Below are positions 1 to 34,324 of a DNA stretch of 64,000 nucleotides, piece after piece. This stretch comes from Micromussa lordhowensis. Taxonomy: Eukaryota > Cnidaria > Anthozoa > Scleractinia > Lobophylliidae. The stretch's first letter is position 1. Each line of letters begins with the position of its first letter. Made by a program: the position numbers and the translations under genes. Location of the stretch: positions 11,667,444-11,731,443 of the forward strand of contig OZ026597.1 in assembly GCA_964020085.1 (NCBI GenBank), in the 5' to 3' direction. The notes beneath the pieces were generated by a model. That model had not been told where the DNA came from and did not search any database. It worked only from the letters and a program-made list of their open reading frames with translations.

Positions 1-3000
1 ATTAATAATATGAAGCAAGTGAATTGCATGGAAGGTGCATCTTCAACTCTAAGCAAACATGATTCAAATTCTGAGCTTGGTGTTTTAGGTGAAGACACAG
101 CTCAGTCAAATCAATCAGAACCTCACTATAATGATTCAGTTGTCTCAAGCACTGTTAGAAAAGGGACAGAAATTCAGTTTAGGGGACTTAATTTAGAAGA
201 GAATGTGAGCACCTTGAGAGGAAACAGAGTGGTCTTCACCTTAGAGTGCAACAGGTGCAGGCAGAGGATTGATCAACAGCTGTCTGTGTCAGGGTATGTA
301 CGCAATACAAGTACAACTTGCTGTTTGCCTTGTGAAAACTAGATGCTTGTGAAACAAGTTTGAGGACTGGATGGGACAATAATATTATTATTACATGGTG
401 AGAGACTAGGAGATATAAATAATAATAATTATTTTTTTCCTGTTACAGACCTGTCAGTAAGCAGTGTACCAGATGTGCATCTGTATTTGCAGTGAACTAC
501 AGACCAGCAATAATTCATCAGTTTTCATCTGTTTTGGGGTACCTGGACTTGGATGGGTAAGTTACTTGGAGGGTAGTTGAATAGGACAAGCACTCACACT
601 GGTCAATGTTCTGTCAAGTGGTGATTGCCAGATTCAAAATGGAGACAATTTGATCATTGGAGCCCATACAAGCAACATATTAATAAATAATATTTTTATT
701 TTTTCTTTTCGTTCTTATTGGCACACTCACTAACTTAGCAGTGCCGTTGTTTTACATTAACATGCAAGTGAAAACGAATTAATTTCTCTGGAGAGCATTA
801 ATTTCTTTTGAAAAAGATATAATTATTGAAAACACAAATTGAAATACAGTGGAATCCCGATTTCTCAAACCCTCATTTTTTTGAACCACCCGATAACTCG
901 AACCAAAAGTCATTCCCTCTCCTAAGTCAAACACTGTAATTTTACCCCCGATTTCTCGAACTCTCCGATTTCTTGAACCAATTTGCGTTTCCCCTGGAGG
1001 TTCGAGAAATCGGGAATTCCACTGTATATATCCTAGTACCTGTTTGTTCTTGTTTTGTTACTACAGTTGTATGCCTTTTGATATGGTTCTACCAGAAAGC
1101 GAATTGATGTTAGGCTGTCTACACTGCTCTAAAGAAACAACAGTTAAGGTAATTTTAGCCCAGGGGGTACTCCCAGAAACATTGGGTGGGGGTGTGTGGC
1201 CTGCTTCCCAAAACTCCCATCGTATTTATGACCAAAATTTGCAATTTTTCCTACCCCATTTACGACCTGACCAAAAATTTGATGTCCCATTTATGACTGT
1301 TGCGCCTGGCACAGTTGTCAGTTATGAAGGGCTTTGGCTGATGATCTTATGATCTTAGCTTCTTCTAAAAAAGCATACCCAGCTCAAGACAAGATTGCAA
1401 AGACCTTATCCTATTTATGACTAAAATGGCCAAAATCAATACCCTATTTATGACCAAAACGGCTGAAAAGCCATACCCTTTAGGGCTGCACATACCTATA
1501 TAGAACATATAAGGCAGTACCCCCCCCCCCCCCCCGGGAATTTTAGGAAGCGAATGAACCGCTGGACAATCTGCAAACTATAAAATATCAATAATCAACA
1601 CTTCACTTCACACTTTACACTTCAGAGAGTAAAACAAGATGTTGAAACAATAATCCCTGTACTGCCAGGCAGTTTACATGTTTGTTCTTATGTTATTTTT
1701 GGTTGAAAAGTAAGAAAAACAAACTTAAATGAGAAACAGCACTAATTTTGTTCTTATTTGTGACAACGGTGTTGTACATTTTTGCATCTAGGGTTTTCAG
1801 TATGGAGCTAACAGGAGCTGGTGCAGGCACTGTCATACAAAACTTGGATTCCAGATACAATCAACTCGTTTTCAGGAGTTACAGCTTAGTGAGACTGCAA
1901 CAGGTTACCTAGTTTGAAATCTAAAATGATTAACAGTCAGTGTTGTTGGGTGTCTGTTTGTGGGAAAGATATCTAAGGCCTGGTCATAGTGGATTAAGCC
2001 TCTGCCTAACCATGCATCATCTATCTTATCACTGCAATTTGACCCTTTCGGGAGCATACGTTACATGATGAAATATAAGAATGTTCTCTGCCTAAAAATA
2101 TGTTAAAAACACAAGCTTTCGACTGTCTTGACTACAGTCTTCAACAGGTGAAATGGTATTACGAGGGTCCACAAATTTAGAGAACATTCCAACTACAGTA
2201 GTTCCTCGGGGGATAAATCTGTACATGGTTGAGATCTTTTAGTGTGGACATCATAAATAAATTTTGAGGGATAGGCTAAGGAAACTCTACTTACAATCTC
2301 GATTCTGTCCTTTATTGATGCAAGGTAGATGCAGAATATAAAAGACGAAGTATAAATTAGTGGAGACATGTCGTACAGCTCATTTTAACCAGCCAATTAA
2401 CTTTTACTGGCAGAGTACTAATAGACTTAACGACAACCATGAACTAATTTGACAAGCAGCCATACTAATGCTAGCAAATACCTTTCTTTAGCTTCCCTTA
2501 GTAAAAACAAAGATTCTAGCACTATTTCCAAACCAAAGAAACAAGTTCGGAGCTCAGGAATAAAAGAAGGACAGCCATTACCAGCTAATGGAACCTGTAA
2601 ACATTACAAGAAGAGTTTTAGATGGCTCAGGTAATGTATTGTTGGTCATTGACGGATATTAGAAGAGTTCAGCCACAGTATGATTTTGGCCGCGTTCAAA
2701 GTTACTTTTAAATTGAAAGAAACCTGAAAATAGTAGTTTACTAAGATAGAAAAACATGAAAGAGATAATAATAAACCATAAAGGAACAAGGATGGTTAAG
2801 GATGGAGAAGATTAACACGGATTGCAAACGACGAACTTGAAACGTTTAGGCTAAAAGTTTTAAGAGCCGCAAACCGTTACGTAGCGCCTTTAATTTCTCA
2901 GTGATTTCCTTGTCACTCACTTCTTTTACTTTCCTTGATCGCATGAGTTCACTGCTCTAAAACTTGAATGGAACGCAACTCTTTTTGGAGAAAATCCAAT

Positions 3001-4325
3001 TAGCTTACATACCTCTTACATCCATTAGCCAAAGGAAGCCTGTCATACAGATAACTGAAACACTTGAAATAAAATAATACGATATTTTATTTACCACTAA
3101 GCTTTCTAGCCACACCCACTTCAGTATAAAACTACGACTCGTCAAGTACGTGCATTGTTTCGTTATTTTAGGTTTCCGTGTTGTGGAAAGTGTTACCCAT
3201 GTGATTTATGTCATGAGGAAAACGAAGATCATGAAATGAAGTACGCGACAAGAATGGTTTGCGGCTTTTGTTCGAGAGAACAGGTTTGTGTCAACCCAGA
3301 AGTTTATCTCTAAGCACCTGGACCCAGTGTTGTTAACGGATAGATAACGCTACCCACTGGATAAAACCACTGCGGGATAACTGTTGAGAAAACAAACTAC
3401 GCTAACCACTAGTTAGTACAATTAGTGAATATAGTCGATAGCTTTATCTATCCTATGACCAATTAGGGCCTGAGTTTCAATTTTATTTCTTTTGTTATTT
3501 TCTGTTGTCGTATTGTACATCAGTGTTGTTGTTTGTATACTGGCATGAAAGAATCCAAACACAGTATTCAGTCGATCATTGCACTTGTGTAATTCTAACC
3601 AGTTAGGTGATAAATTTTACCGTAGTAAACCTCAAATTTAGCTTCAACTGAATAAGATTTGCCAAATAAATATATTAGGATTCTCTACATCACAAACAAA
3701 ACACTCTTAAACAACTGTTGTAGCTTGACAGGACACGAGAATTTGATTGAGCAGTCATGTGTTATTACTATTTTTATAAAGTATGGTGATTACCATTCAT
3801 GCTGCACATTGTAACAATAAAGAAACAGGCTAGCACGTTTTACTGAGTCTCTGCACTCCACATAAAATGATGTCACGCTTTCCATTTGTTAAGACCGTGA
3901 CATTGATTTCTTACCAAACTTGATTTCTGCTCTTTTCAGCCATACACACAACAACCCTGCAGTGGCTGTAAGTCGGCCGTGACCAAGTCACGCTCTGCTC
4001 ACTGGGAAGGAGGTAAAGGATGTCGTGACAAGATCACCATGAGCAGGTAGGTAATCTATTTTGTAGGTAGCAAGTTGTGTCAAATCCCTTTGAACTTGCT
4101 CATTTGTTCTTTCTAGTCTCTCCTCTTTGTACTGAACACTTCGCGGAAACGTTCATTACTACAACTGTTTACAAGCCATGTTATTTCTTACTAACAGTTT
4201 GTTTTCGTCCTTTTAAATTTAGAAATGACGAGCAAAAACACAGGCAGTTGGGGAAGACAGTGTCACGCAAGGCGCAGAAGCGGTCCGAAGGAAAGGGCAA
4301 AGGGAAGGGAAGCAAGGGGAAATGA
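1..4325 (+). CDS. CHY-type zinc-finger protein, 3' eight exons (5' end outside window)
   Basis: Spliced exons by phase: 1-293 (open to the left edge), 449-556, 1067-1148, 1792-1903, 2492-2630, 3172-3283, 3940-4046, 4223-4325. All junctions are GT-AG and phases join without a stop, giving about 351 visible residues. The first exons hold paired CxxC motifs (ECNRCRQ, QCTRCAS, GCLHCSK, WCRHCHTK). The CHY zinc finger follows: CKHYKKSFRW, FPCCGKCYPCDLCHEENEDH, VCGFCSRE, PCSGCKSAVTKS and the diagnostic HWEGGKGCRDK. The C-terminus is Lys/Gly-rich (KGKGKGSKGK) and ends at TGA 4323-4325. The architecture resembles metazoan and fungal CHY-finger proteins related to yeast Hot13, a mitochondrial intermembrane-space zinc-binding factor. 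It lacks the RING domain of RCHY1. The exact function is unknown. The gene is convergent with SPG7 copy A. Acceptor 2491 was chosen because only it matches the incoming phase. Confidence 0.85.
847..1024. mobile_element. pogo/Tigger-like MITE in a CHY-gene intron
   Basis: A 178-bp element starts CAGTGGAATCCCGATTTCTC and ends with the near-complement (CGAGAAATCGGG.ATTCCACTG). It is flanked by TA on both sides (845-846 and 1025-1026). A TA target and a CAGT-type terminus are typical of Tc1/mariner-pogo elements. It carries no coding capacity and lies in the intron between the exons ending at 556 and starting at 1067. Confidence 0.75.
1160..1528. repeat. Interspersed repeat with GGGGTACTCCC-type start and poly-C end
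   Basis: The stretch begins CAGGGGGTACTCCCAG, contains repeated short phrases (CCTATTTATGACCAAAA four times) and ends in AGTACC followed by a run of C. A related repeat occurs at 16505-17265 and 55232-55672, where it again starts near CCCGGGGGACTCC and ends in poly-C. It is non-coding and sits in a CHY-gene intron. Confidence 0.55.
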
Positions 4326-4472
4326 CTTTGTAAGGGGGAATGGGTAGGGGCCTATGTCAGGAGCGTGCTAAGGGACTTGTAACCAATATGAAAAACAGAC
4401 ATTTTGACATCACTCTCTACAAATATTGTTAGATGCTTTCGCTTACCTATTCGAGGAAAAACCATGTGATTA

Positions 4473-4910
4473 CCTTATTATAGGAAATTAACGATGCACT
4501 TTATTAACGCGATTTTAAGAAAATCGCGTTAATTTAATGCATATTAATTTACGTCGATGTTAACTTAAATCACACTATTTTACACCATTGTTATTTTACA
4601 GCACCTTTATTTCAATAACAAAACCTCGCCTGCTCATAGCTCCCTTATCAATACCCTGGAGTCACTATCAACATGAATGCAGTTCTTCTTTAAGAATTGA
4701 GTTCTGATGTCTTTCGACTTTTCGCGTTGATCCGCTTCCCAGAGTGGACAGCGGGATTTGCGTAAAGTATAGTTAGGCGCACATTGTTTTCGAAAATTTC
4801 GCGTCAATTTGATGTATGTAAACCTTACTTTTGGAAAATTCGCGTTAATTTTGTGTAGAGTAAATTTTCTTCGCGTTGTCAACGTGCATCGTTAATTTCC
4901 TATAATAAGG
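4473..4910. mobile_element. 438-bp MITE, TA target site, copy A only
   Basis: The ends are inverted: CCTTATTATAGGAAATTAAC at left and its complement at right, continuing inward through ACGATGCAC. TA flanks both ends (4471-4472, 4911-4912). Copy B has uninterrupted sequence here (near 46600). Internal AT-rich inverted segments repeat 'aacgcgatttt'. The open frame on the minus strand inside it is not a gene. Confidence 0.75.
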
Positions 4911-5869
4911 TATTAACTAATGAAGCGCTTATAGTCAAATTAAATAGCAACGTGAACAATCTCTGTTTTGTAATGTCGCCTATTTTGTTATGCGTTTTTC
5001 AGCAAGACCACAAAGCAGAAAATTGTCAAGGTGCCTGTAACATTTGCTACCTCACTATACGTGAAACTTTCTTAGTGTTCAGCCGACATCACTATATCAC
5101 GTGTTAACTTTTTGGTGTGATATCAAAAAAAGTTGATCAAACAAATGAACCACGTGACAAATGATCAAGCTGCCGCGTCTGTGTTTGAACCAGACTCATA
5201 GTTAGGCGGGAAAATCTTGGGTGTCAGTTGTGGCATACAGCAGAGACAGGAGCATCCGTTACTAGGAGCGTGCAACTCCCATACTAAGCCTATGTCACGG
5301 CATTTTTACAGACCGGTTTATATTTAGGCTTCTTTTCCCGTGAAATAGGTCAGTTTCGGTTTACATGAGCACGCATCGGTAAGGGAAAAAATGGCTGCCA
5401 GTTTTTCTTTTTAATCGTCCGGTGAAATAATGACGTAAGTTAAAAGATAAGTCCTTGCTTGTGATTGGTCTCTGAGGTTTCTGCGGGGGGTCTAATTCGC
5501 GGTAAATTCAAACTAAAAATAGATCGGTCTGTTAAAACGCCGCCGTGGCAGGAATATGGGTAGTTGCACGCTCCTAGTTATGGGCTCCTGGCAGAGATTA
5601 GGATATATTAATAAAAGTAAAACAACAAAAACAGAAATTGTCATAAAATCACAACCAAAGAATAGGCCATTTCCGAGTTCTCTTGTGCCTCATATGAAAA
5701 TGATTTGCATGAAAGTGAACCTGAACTCAATGTTCATATGAATGGTTTCACACTAAGACTCGTTTTGACACGGAAGCAAAAGGAAACTCAGAAATGGCCT
5801 ATTAAATGAATTTTTTTCCATAATTACAACGTATACATGTCGATATAATTGATGCAGCTCCGCAAACAC

Positions 5870-5955
5870 TAGCCTGCGAAAACAGCCGTCCTTCTTCGCT
5901 CCCGGCCCAAGTGGCGGGCCGGGAGCGAAGAAGGACGGCTCTTTTCGCAGGCTAC
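5870..5955. mobile_element. 86-bp hairpin MITE with 8-bp target duplication
   Basis: The sequence is an almost perfect palindrome with TAGCCTGCGAAAA ends and a core of GCTCCCGGCC / GGCCGGGAGC around a short loop. GCAAACAC is duplicated on both sides (5862-5869 and 5956-5963). Copy B has a single uninterrupted site (GCAAACACTGAAG near 47766). An 8-bp duplication fits hAT or P-like transposases. Confidence 0.8.
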
Positions 5956-7232
5956 GCAAACACTGAAGATAACACCTATAGCATTATCTGTTATTGTTTA
6001 TATATTATTTTAAGCACTACATTGGCAAATGCCTCACCTTCGGACAGTCCTTTGCAAGCAATTGACCCACAGAGTAACCAACAACCTGTCAAATGCTTAA
6101 CAATTACCAGGGGGAAAGACGTTATTGCTTCCATCACAGATATGCAATACAATAGCTTTTCTATATTTATACTTATTTGGGAAATGGAAGTGATGAAGGA
6201 GTCTACAGAAAAGCGAAGAATACTTGAAAATAGAGCCGGATCCTTTAGGGATTGGAAATGTGGTCAGTACGCTACTATTAATACACATACAGCTACTAAT
6301 AAAAATGTAGGAATTTAGTAGTCTTAATAGTGAAATTGTTATTTCACAATTACTGTGTAATTCTCTGAAAAATCTAATTATATTATTGAAGTCCACTTGG
6401 TTAAATGTGGTACGATATGAAGTTATTAAACTACGTATTTTTAACAATTTGCTGTCAGTGAACTGCCTGAAAATGCTTTTGCTGGTAGAAAAATCTGCTT
6501 CGTCCAGTCTGCCATTTTGAAATCGCCCTACCCGACTTAAATACTGCATGATAAAACGAGAACCATGCTGTTTTTACAGGTCGCGACTTAACATTTATCT
6601 CCCTGCTTCTGGATAAACCAAACGGTGATTTTTTTTTCATTGATTCGTCCGAAAAAGTGCCCATTTCTTTCGCAGACCATTTTGTCGAGTGAAATATGAG
6701 CTATCCGGGTACGACACTCTACATCCGTTCCAGTAATTCGGAAAAGTTCCCACGTTTAACATGGCGCGGGTTCTCCAGAACAGAACATCTCGATCATCGT
6801 CTCTTCGTTTTGTTTCATCTGATCTGCTGATGATGAGTGATTATGGCGTTAAGTCCCGAAATTTTCTTTAGTTTCCAAAACATTTTCTTCAATTCTTTTT
6901 GGAAACGTTTCGGTTGGATTTGAGTCAAACTTGAAGTTGTCAGAAGAGAGACGTTATAAAATGTGAATTAATGCGCTGAGTGGCTGGAGCCACAAGCCAT
7001 ACCATCAACCCAACAACTCAAAGTAAGGTAAACAATTTTATTTACACAACTATTTTATACACAACAGGACAAGTTACACACGCTGAACGATCAGTTCAAC
7101 ATTTTAACACTGGCAAATAGTTGGTAATGACTTTTTCTTGAATGTTCCTTCAGGTTTCTCAGAGTGAAGAGGAAGTTTAACAAACCACGACGGCAACGCC
7201 AAGGACAACGTATATTAGAAATGAATTTATAT

Positions 7233-7479
7233 TTACTGCGCCTTTCAAAAACATGCGTAGCTCAACCGACAAATGCGTTTTTTGCTACCGCCAATCAAAT
7301 TCCCAGCTTCCGACTACTGCCTAGCATGCGGTAATCAAATCAAATCGTTGAGCACACTTCAGACAACATAGTCAGAAGCTGGGAGGAGCCGCCAAACACT
7401 TGATTGAAGGAAGCGATAAACGCATTTGTCGGTTGAGCTTTGGATTTTAGAGTCCATATGTTATTGAAAGGCGCAGTAA
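7233..7479. mobile_element. MITE-like inverted-repeat element, copy A only
   Basis: The termini are TTACTGCGCCTTTCAA and its complement TTGAAAGGCGCAGTAA, with a second inverted pair inside (CAACCGACAAATGCG / CGCATTTGTCGGTTG). Copy B lacks this block near 48990. The exact target duplication is not clear. Confidence 0.6.
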
Positions 7480-7836
7480 TCTAGGAATCTCGGAAAAATC
7501 TGGATTCATTCAGTTTGTCTGTCACTGTCAGAGCTCACAACTAAATATATACGATAGCGCTAAAATTCGAAAAAAAAAATTAAAAAATTGGGCGTTGTAG
7601 TTCACTTTCTCTACGTAGAATTTGGACTTGTTTTGTAGAGAACGGCAAAAAAATGTATCAAGAATTACAACGCACGTACACAGCTACATTTTTCTTGTCA
7701 TTAAAACTGCTTCTGTTTCGCGACGATCCCGTTCCCGCAGCCATCATAGTTTGTTTACACTCTCTAATTCTCCAAGAATTCGACGGACTGTATTGCGGAC
7801 TAATCCACCATTTTATTCGTTTCTCGCAGTTACATT

Positions 7837-7842
7837 TTTATT
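7837..7842 (-). promoter_or_regulatory. Candidate poly(A) signal of SPG7 copy A
   Basis: AATAAA on the minus strand lies about 57 nt after the stop codon of SPG7 copy A. The same hexamer is kept at the equivalent place in copy B. A second AATAAA lies about 25 nt further downstream. Confidence 0.5.
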
Positions 7843-7898
7843 TGCAGGGAGGAAGGGAGGGTGTAAGGTAAGGTGAGTTTAGAACTAGTAACAAGTAA

Positions 7899-29566
<21,668 letters not shown>

Positions 29567-29669
29567 TTTTCCATACTACTAAAGACTGCGTTTGAATCTA
29601 AGTAATTAATCTTTTTCACGCAAAATGCAATGCCCTCACATCAAAAGTACATGGAAGTACATGGCGTTA

Positions 29670-30048
29670 ACAGAGCTGAAAAACGATTGCGCATGTCACT
29701 AATTCGCGCGGGAAAACCGGAAAACATATAACAAAATGGCGGAATTTTTGAAAACATGAGAAACGCCGAGGGAATTTACCTCAGATAAGACTTAGGTAGA
29801 CCAGATAAGCTTCAAACTTTCGCAAAAGAACGACCAGTAAGAGTGATAAGACATATCTCCTGAACACCACAGTTTCATACCTGAACACCAACTGAAATTT
29901 TACTGCGAAGTCAAGAGACTCGAGGGTCTTTCATTCGAAATGTGTTGCTCAAGTTTTTTTTTGCGCCAACTGCCTCGCCAACTGCCTCGCCGACGACTCG
30001 CCGACTGGGTCGCTAGTGACGCATGCGCAATCGTTTTTCAGCTCTGTC
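29670..30048. mobile_element. MITE with 10-bp target duplication beside the duplication border
   Basis: ACAGAGCTGAAAAACGATTG begins the element and its complement ends it; the TIRs go on through CGCATG and TCACTA. CATGGCGTTA is present on both sides (29660-29669, 30049-30058). A 9-10 bp duplication suggests a Mutator-type transposase. Confidence 0.78.
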
Positions 30049-30114
30049 CATGGCGTTAAATGCAGGAATGGCTCCGAGCCTTTATGAAGTACTCCGCTGA
30101 CCAGAGATGTTCAC

Positions 30115-30360
30115 CAGGGTCGGGTTGTTCAAAGCCCGATTAAGCTAACCCAGGGTTAGCGAGAATTTTGATTTCAGTTTTGCAACTTTTCGGAGAGGTT
30201 TTCTACTTATATTGTTTGGCCTTCTCTTTTGAATTTGAATAATCTCAAACTAAACAAAAAATAGGAAGCGAAAAACATTTTTATACAAGAAAAATGAATG
30301 CTTCGGTTAACTTTTAATCCTGGGTTAACGTTAACCGGCTTTCGAACAACCCGGCCCTGG
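30115..30360. mobile_element. MITE with GGGTTGTTC termini
   Basis: CAGGGTCGGGTTGTTCAAAG at the left matches the complement of the right end (GAACAACCCGGCCCTGG). Inner arms contain AACCCAGGGTTAGC / TAATCCTGGGTTAAC. It is non-coding and next to the minisatellite. Confidence 0.65.
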
Positions 30361-30389
30361 TTATTAACGCGTAACATTGGTATCTTCTA

Positions 30390-33300
30390 CTACCTATCAT
30401 TCACCTTTAGTATCGTTCATCGAGCATCAGTGTGCAGCATTCACCAGCACTACGCTTCCTTCACCATCATTGTTCATTAGTGGCCTTCATCAGCTATCAC
30501 TCATCCTCACTACGCATCATTCTCTATCACTACCCATCATTCCCTATCACTACCCATCATTAACCATCAATGGCCATCATTCCACATCACTACCCATCAT
30601 CATTAGTCTTCACTCACTATCACTACCCATCATTCACCATCACTACCCATCAGTCACCATCATTAGCCTTCATTCAGTATCACTACCCATCTTTCACCCT
30701 CAATACACATCATTCACCATCACTACCCATCAATTACCATCATTAGCCTTCATTCACTACCACTACCCATCATTCATCATCACTACGCATCATTCACCAT
30801 CACTACGCACCACTCACCATCACCACCCATCAATCACCATCATTAGCCTTCATTCACCATCACTACACATCACTCACCATCACTACCCATCAATCACCAT
30901 CATTAGCCTTCATTCACCATCACTACACATCACTCACCATCACTACCCATCAATCACCATCATTAACCTTCATTCACTATCACTACACATCACTCACCAT
31001 CACTACCCATCAATTACCATCATTAGCCTTTATTCATTATCACTACCCATCATTCACCCTCACTACACATCATTCACCATCACTACCCATCAATTACCAT
31101 CATTAGCCTTCATTCACTATCACTACACATCACTCACCATCACAACCCATCAATTACCATCATTAGCCTTTATTCATTATCACTACCCATCATTCACCCT
31201 CACTACACATCAATCACCATCATTAGCCTTCATTCACTGTCACTACACATCATTCACCATCACTACCCATCAATTACCATTATTAGCCTTCATTCACCAT
31301 CACTACCCATCAATCACCATCATTAGCTTTCATTCAGTATCACTACACATCATTCACCATCACTACCCATCAATTACCATCATTAGCCTTTATTCACTAT
31401 CACTACCCATCATTCACCATCACTACCCATCATTCACTATCACTATCCATCAATCACCATCATTAGCTTCCATTCACTATCACTACGAATCATTCACCAT
31501 CACTACCCATCAATCACCATCATTAGCCTTCATTCACTGTCACTACACATCATTCACCATCACTACCCATCAATTACCATCATTAGCCTTCATTCACCAT
31601 CACTACCCATCAATCACCATCATTAGCTTTCATTCACTATCACTACACATCATTCACCATCACTATCCATCAATTACCATCATTAGCCTTTATTCACTAT
31701 CACTACCCATCATTCACCATCACTACCCATCATTCACTATCACTACCCATCAATCACCATCATTAGCTTCCGTTCACTATCACTACGAATCATTCACCAT
31801 CACTACCCATCAATCACCATCACTACCCATCAATTGCCATCATTAGCCTTCATTCACTATCACTACCCATCATTCACCATCACTACGCATCATTCACCAT
31901 CTCTACCCATCAATTGCCATCATTAGCCTCTATTCACTATCACTACACATCATTCACCATCACTACGCATCATTCACCATCACTACCCATCAATCACCAT
32001 CATCAGCCTTCATTAACCATCACTACCCATCATTCACCACCACTACGCATCATTCACCACTACTAGCCATCATTCACCATCACTACCCATCAATTGCCAT
32101 CATTAGCCTTCATTCACTATCACTACCCATCATTCACCATCACTACGCATCATTCACCATCTCTACCCATCAATTCCCATCATTAGCCTCTATTCACTAT
32201 CACTACACATCATTCACCATCACTACGCATCTTTCCGCCATCTCTACCCATCAATTACCATCATCAGCCTTCATTAACCATCACTACCCATCATTCACCA
32301 CCACTACGCATCATTCACCACTACTAGCCATCATTCACCATCACTACCCATCATTCACCATCACTAGCCATCATTAACCATCACTACTCATCATCCACCA
32401 TTACTAGCCATCATTCACCATCACTACCCATCATTCACCATTACTAGCCATCATTCGCCATCAGTACCCATCTTTCACCATCATTACGCATCATTCACCA
32501 TCACTATCCATCATTCATCTTCTCTACGCATCATGCACCATCACTAGCAATTATTCTCAATCACTACCCATCATTCACCATCACTACCCATCAATCACCA
32601 TTACTACGCATCATTCACCATCTCTAGCCATCATTCTCCATCACTACCCATCATTCACTATCACTACCCATCATTAATCATCACTACGCATCAATCACCA
32701 TCAACACTCATCATTCAGCATCATTAACCATCATAAGCCATCGGTCACCATCATTAGGAATCATTAACCATCAGATAAATACGCATTATTCTCCATCATT
32801 CACCGTCATTAGCCATCAGTCACCATCGCATCATTCCCCATCATTAACCATCATTCACCATCCATAACCATCAGTTACCATCACTACTCGTTATTCACAA
32901 TTTTTAGCTATCATTCTCCATCACTACCCATCATTCATCATCACCATCTATCATTCACTATCATTAACCCTCATTCACCTTCATTGGCCATTATACACCA
33001 TCAATACCCACCATTCACCATCACTACGCTTCATTCACAATCATTAGCCATCATTAACTATCACTACCCATCATTCACGATCATTAGCCATCATTTACTA
33101 TCACCACCCATCATAACCATCATTAACCATCATGCACTATCATTAGCCTTCATTCACCATCACTATCCATCATTCACCATCACTATGAATCATTCGCCAT
33201 CATTAACCATCATTCACCATCAATACTCATCATTCACCACTAAGCTTTCTTGTATCTAGACCAATGCCTCCCTTTGGTGAATAAGGCACACTTTCATCTA

Positions 33301-34115
33301 CCACCGCAGTACACATATGAATTATTTCATATATACTTCACATCAAAGAGTACTATTATTACTGTTATTAAGCATCAATCACTATCATTAACCATTATTC
33401 AGCATCACTACCCATCAATTACCATCAGTCATCATCACTAAACATCATTCACCTGCACTACCCATCGTTCACCATCATTCACGGTCAGTATCCATCATTC
33501 CCATTAATTAGCCATCATTCACTATCACTACTCATCATTCACCATCACTACTCATCATTCACCATCACTACCCGTCACACACCATCACAACCCATAATTC
33601 ACCATCACTACGTATCACTCACCATCACTACCTATCAGTCACCACCATCACTGCCCATCATTCACCATCACTACGCATCATGCATCATCACTACGCATCT
33701 TTCATCAGCACTATGCATCATTCACTATCATCATCATTAGCCATCATTCACCATCACTACGAATCATTCACCATCACTACCCATCCTTCACCATCACTGC
33801 CCATCATTCACCATCAATAGTCATCATTCACCATCACTACGCATCATTTTCCATCATTACCCGTCATTTACCATCATTACCCGTCATTTACCATCATCAT
33901 CATCACCATCAGTAGCCATCATTCACCATCACTACGCATCATTTTCCATCACTACCCATCATTCACCGTCATCATCTTCATTAGCCATCGTTTACCATCA
34001 CTAGCCATCATTCTTACCATGACTAGCCATCATTCACCATCACTAGCCATCATTCGCCATCATCATGATTATAGCCATCGTTCTCCATCACTTGCCATCA
34101 TTCATCATCATTTGA
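30390..34115. repeat. 3.7-kb minisatellite, 20-bp unit with 60-bp and 300-bp higher-order periods
   Basis: The unit is close to CACTACCCATCATTCACCAT. In 30841-31020 three 20-bp variants recur as a 60-bp block, and 31321-31620 is repeated at 31621 as a 300-bp block. Beyond about 32200 the array is more degenerate, with a 130-bp non-repeat interruption at 33240-33370. The plus strand is almost free of G. A 489-codon open frame across it (His, Ser, Ile, Tyr rich) is a by-product of the period and the lack of G, not a gene. Confidence 0.92.
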
Positions 34116-34324
34116 CATCGGCACTTGTAGCGTTCTGACTGTGCGAGGACTCTAGCTGTTCGTGTTTATTGTATTTCAAAATAACTGATTCATCCGCTTT
34201 GTAACAACAGCTACACCCCTTTGAAGTAATTAAAGGGGTACATCCTCAATAAAGAATTTACACTACTCAGTAATAGGTTATACACAAGCACAATACGATT
34301 TTTCTTTATTTTTTAACACTGTAG

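Larger units (their letters stand above)
4911..7898. other. Intergenic region between convergent CHY and SPG7 (copy A)
   Basis: No convincing gene is seen. Overlapping open frames near 5911-6549 occur at the same places in copy B (47805-48335), but they overlap on opposite strands and resemble no family I know. The region holds the hairpin MITE at 5870 and the inverted-repeat element near 7233. Confidence 0.5.

Noticed and set aside
5911..6549. Overlapping 135- and 150-codon frames also present in copy B
   Set aside because: They overlap on opposite strands, resemble no known family and are kept in copy B only as far as the whole segment is. Similarity of recent copies is not evidence of coding.
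6761..6880. ATGGCGCGGGTTCTCCAG as a first exon of a new gene
   Set aside because: The start context is good, but the downstream frame differs between copies A and B and soon stops in both.
30377..31846. 489-codon open frame rich in His, Ser, Ile and Tyr
   Set aside because: It follows the 20-bp minisatellite exactly. A 60-bp period divisible by three and lack of G keep it open. No domain, start context or splice pattern supports a protein.
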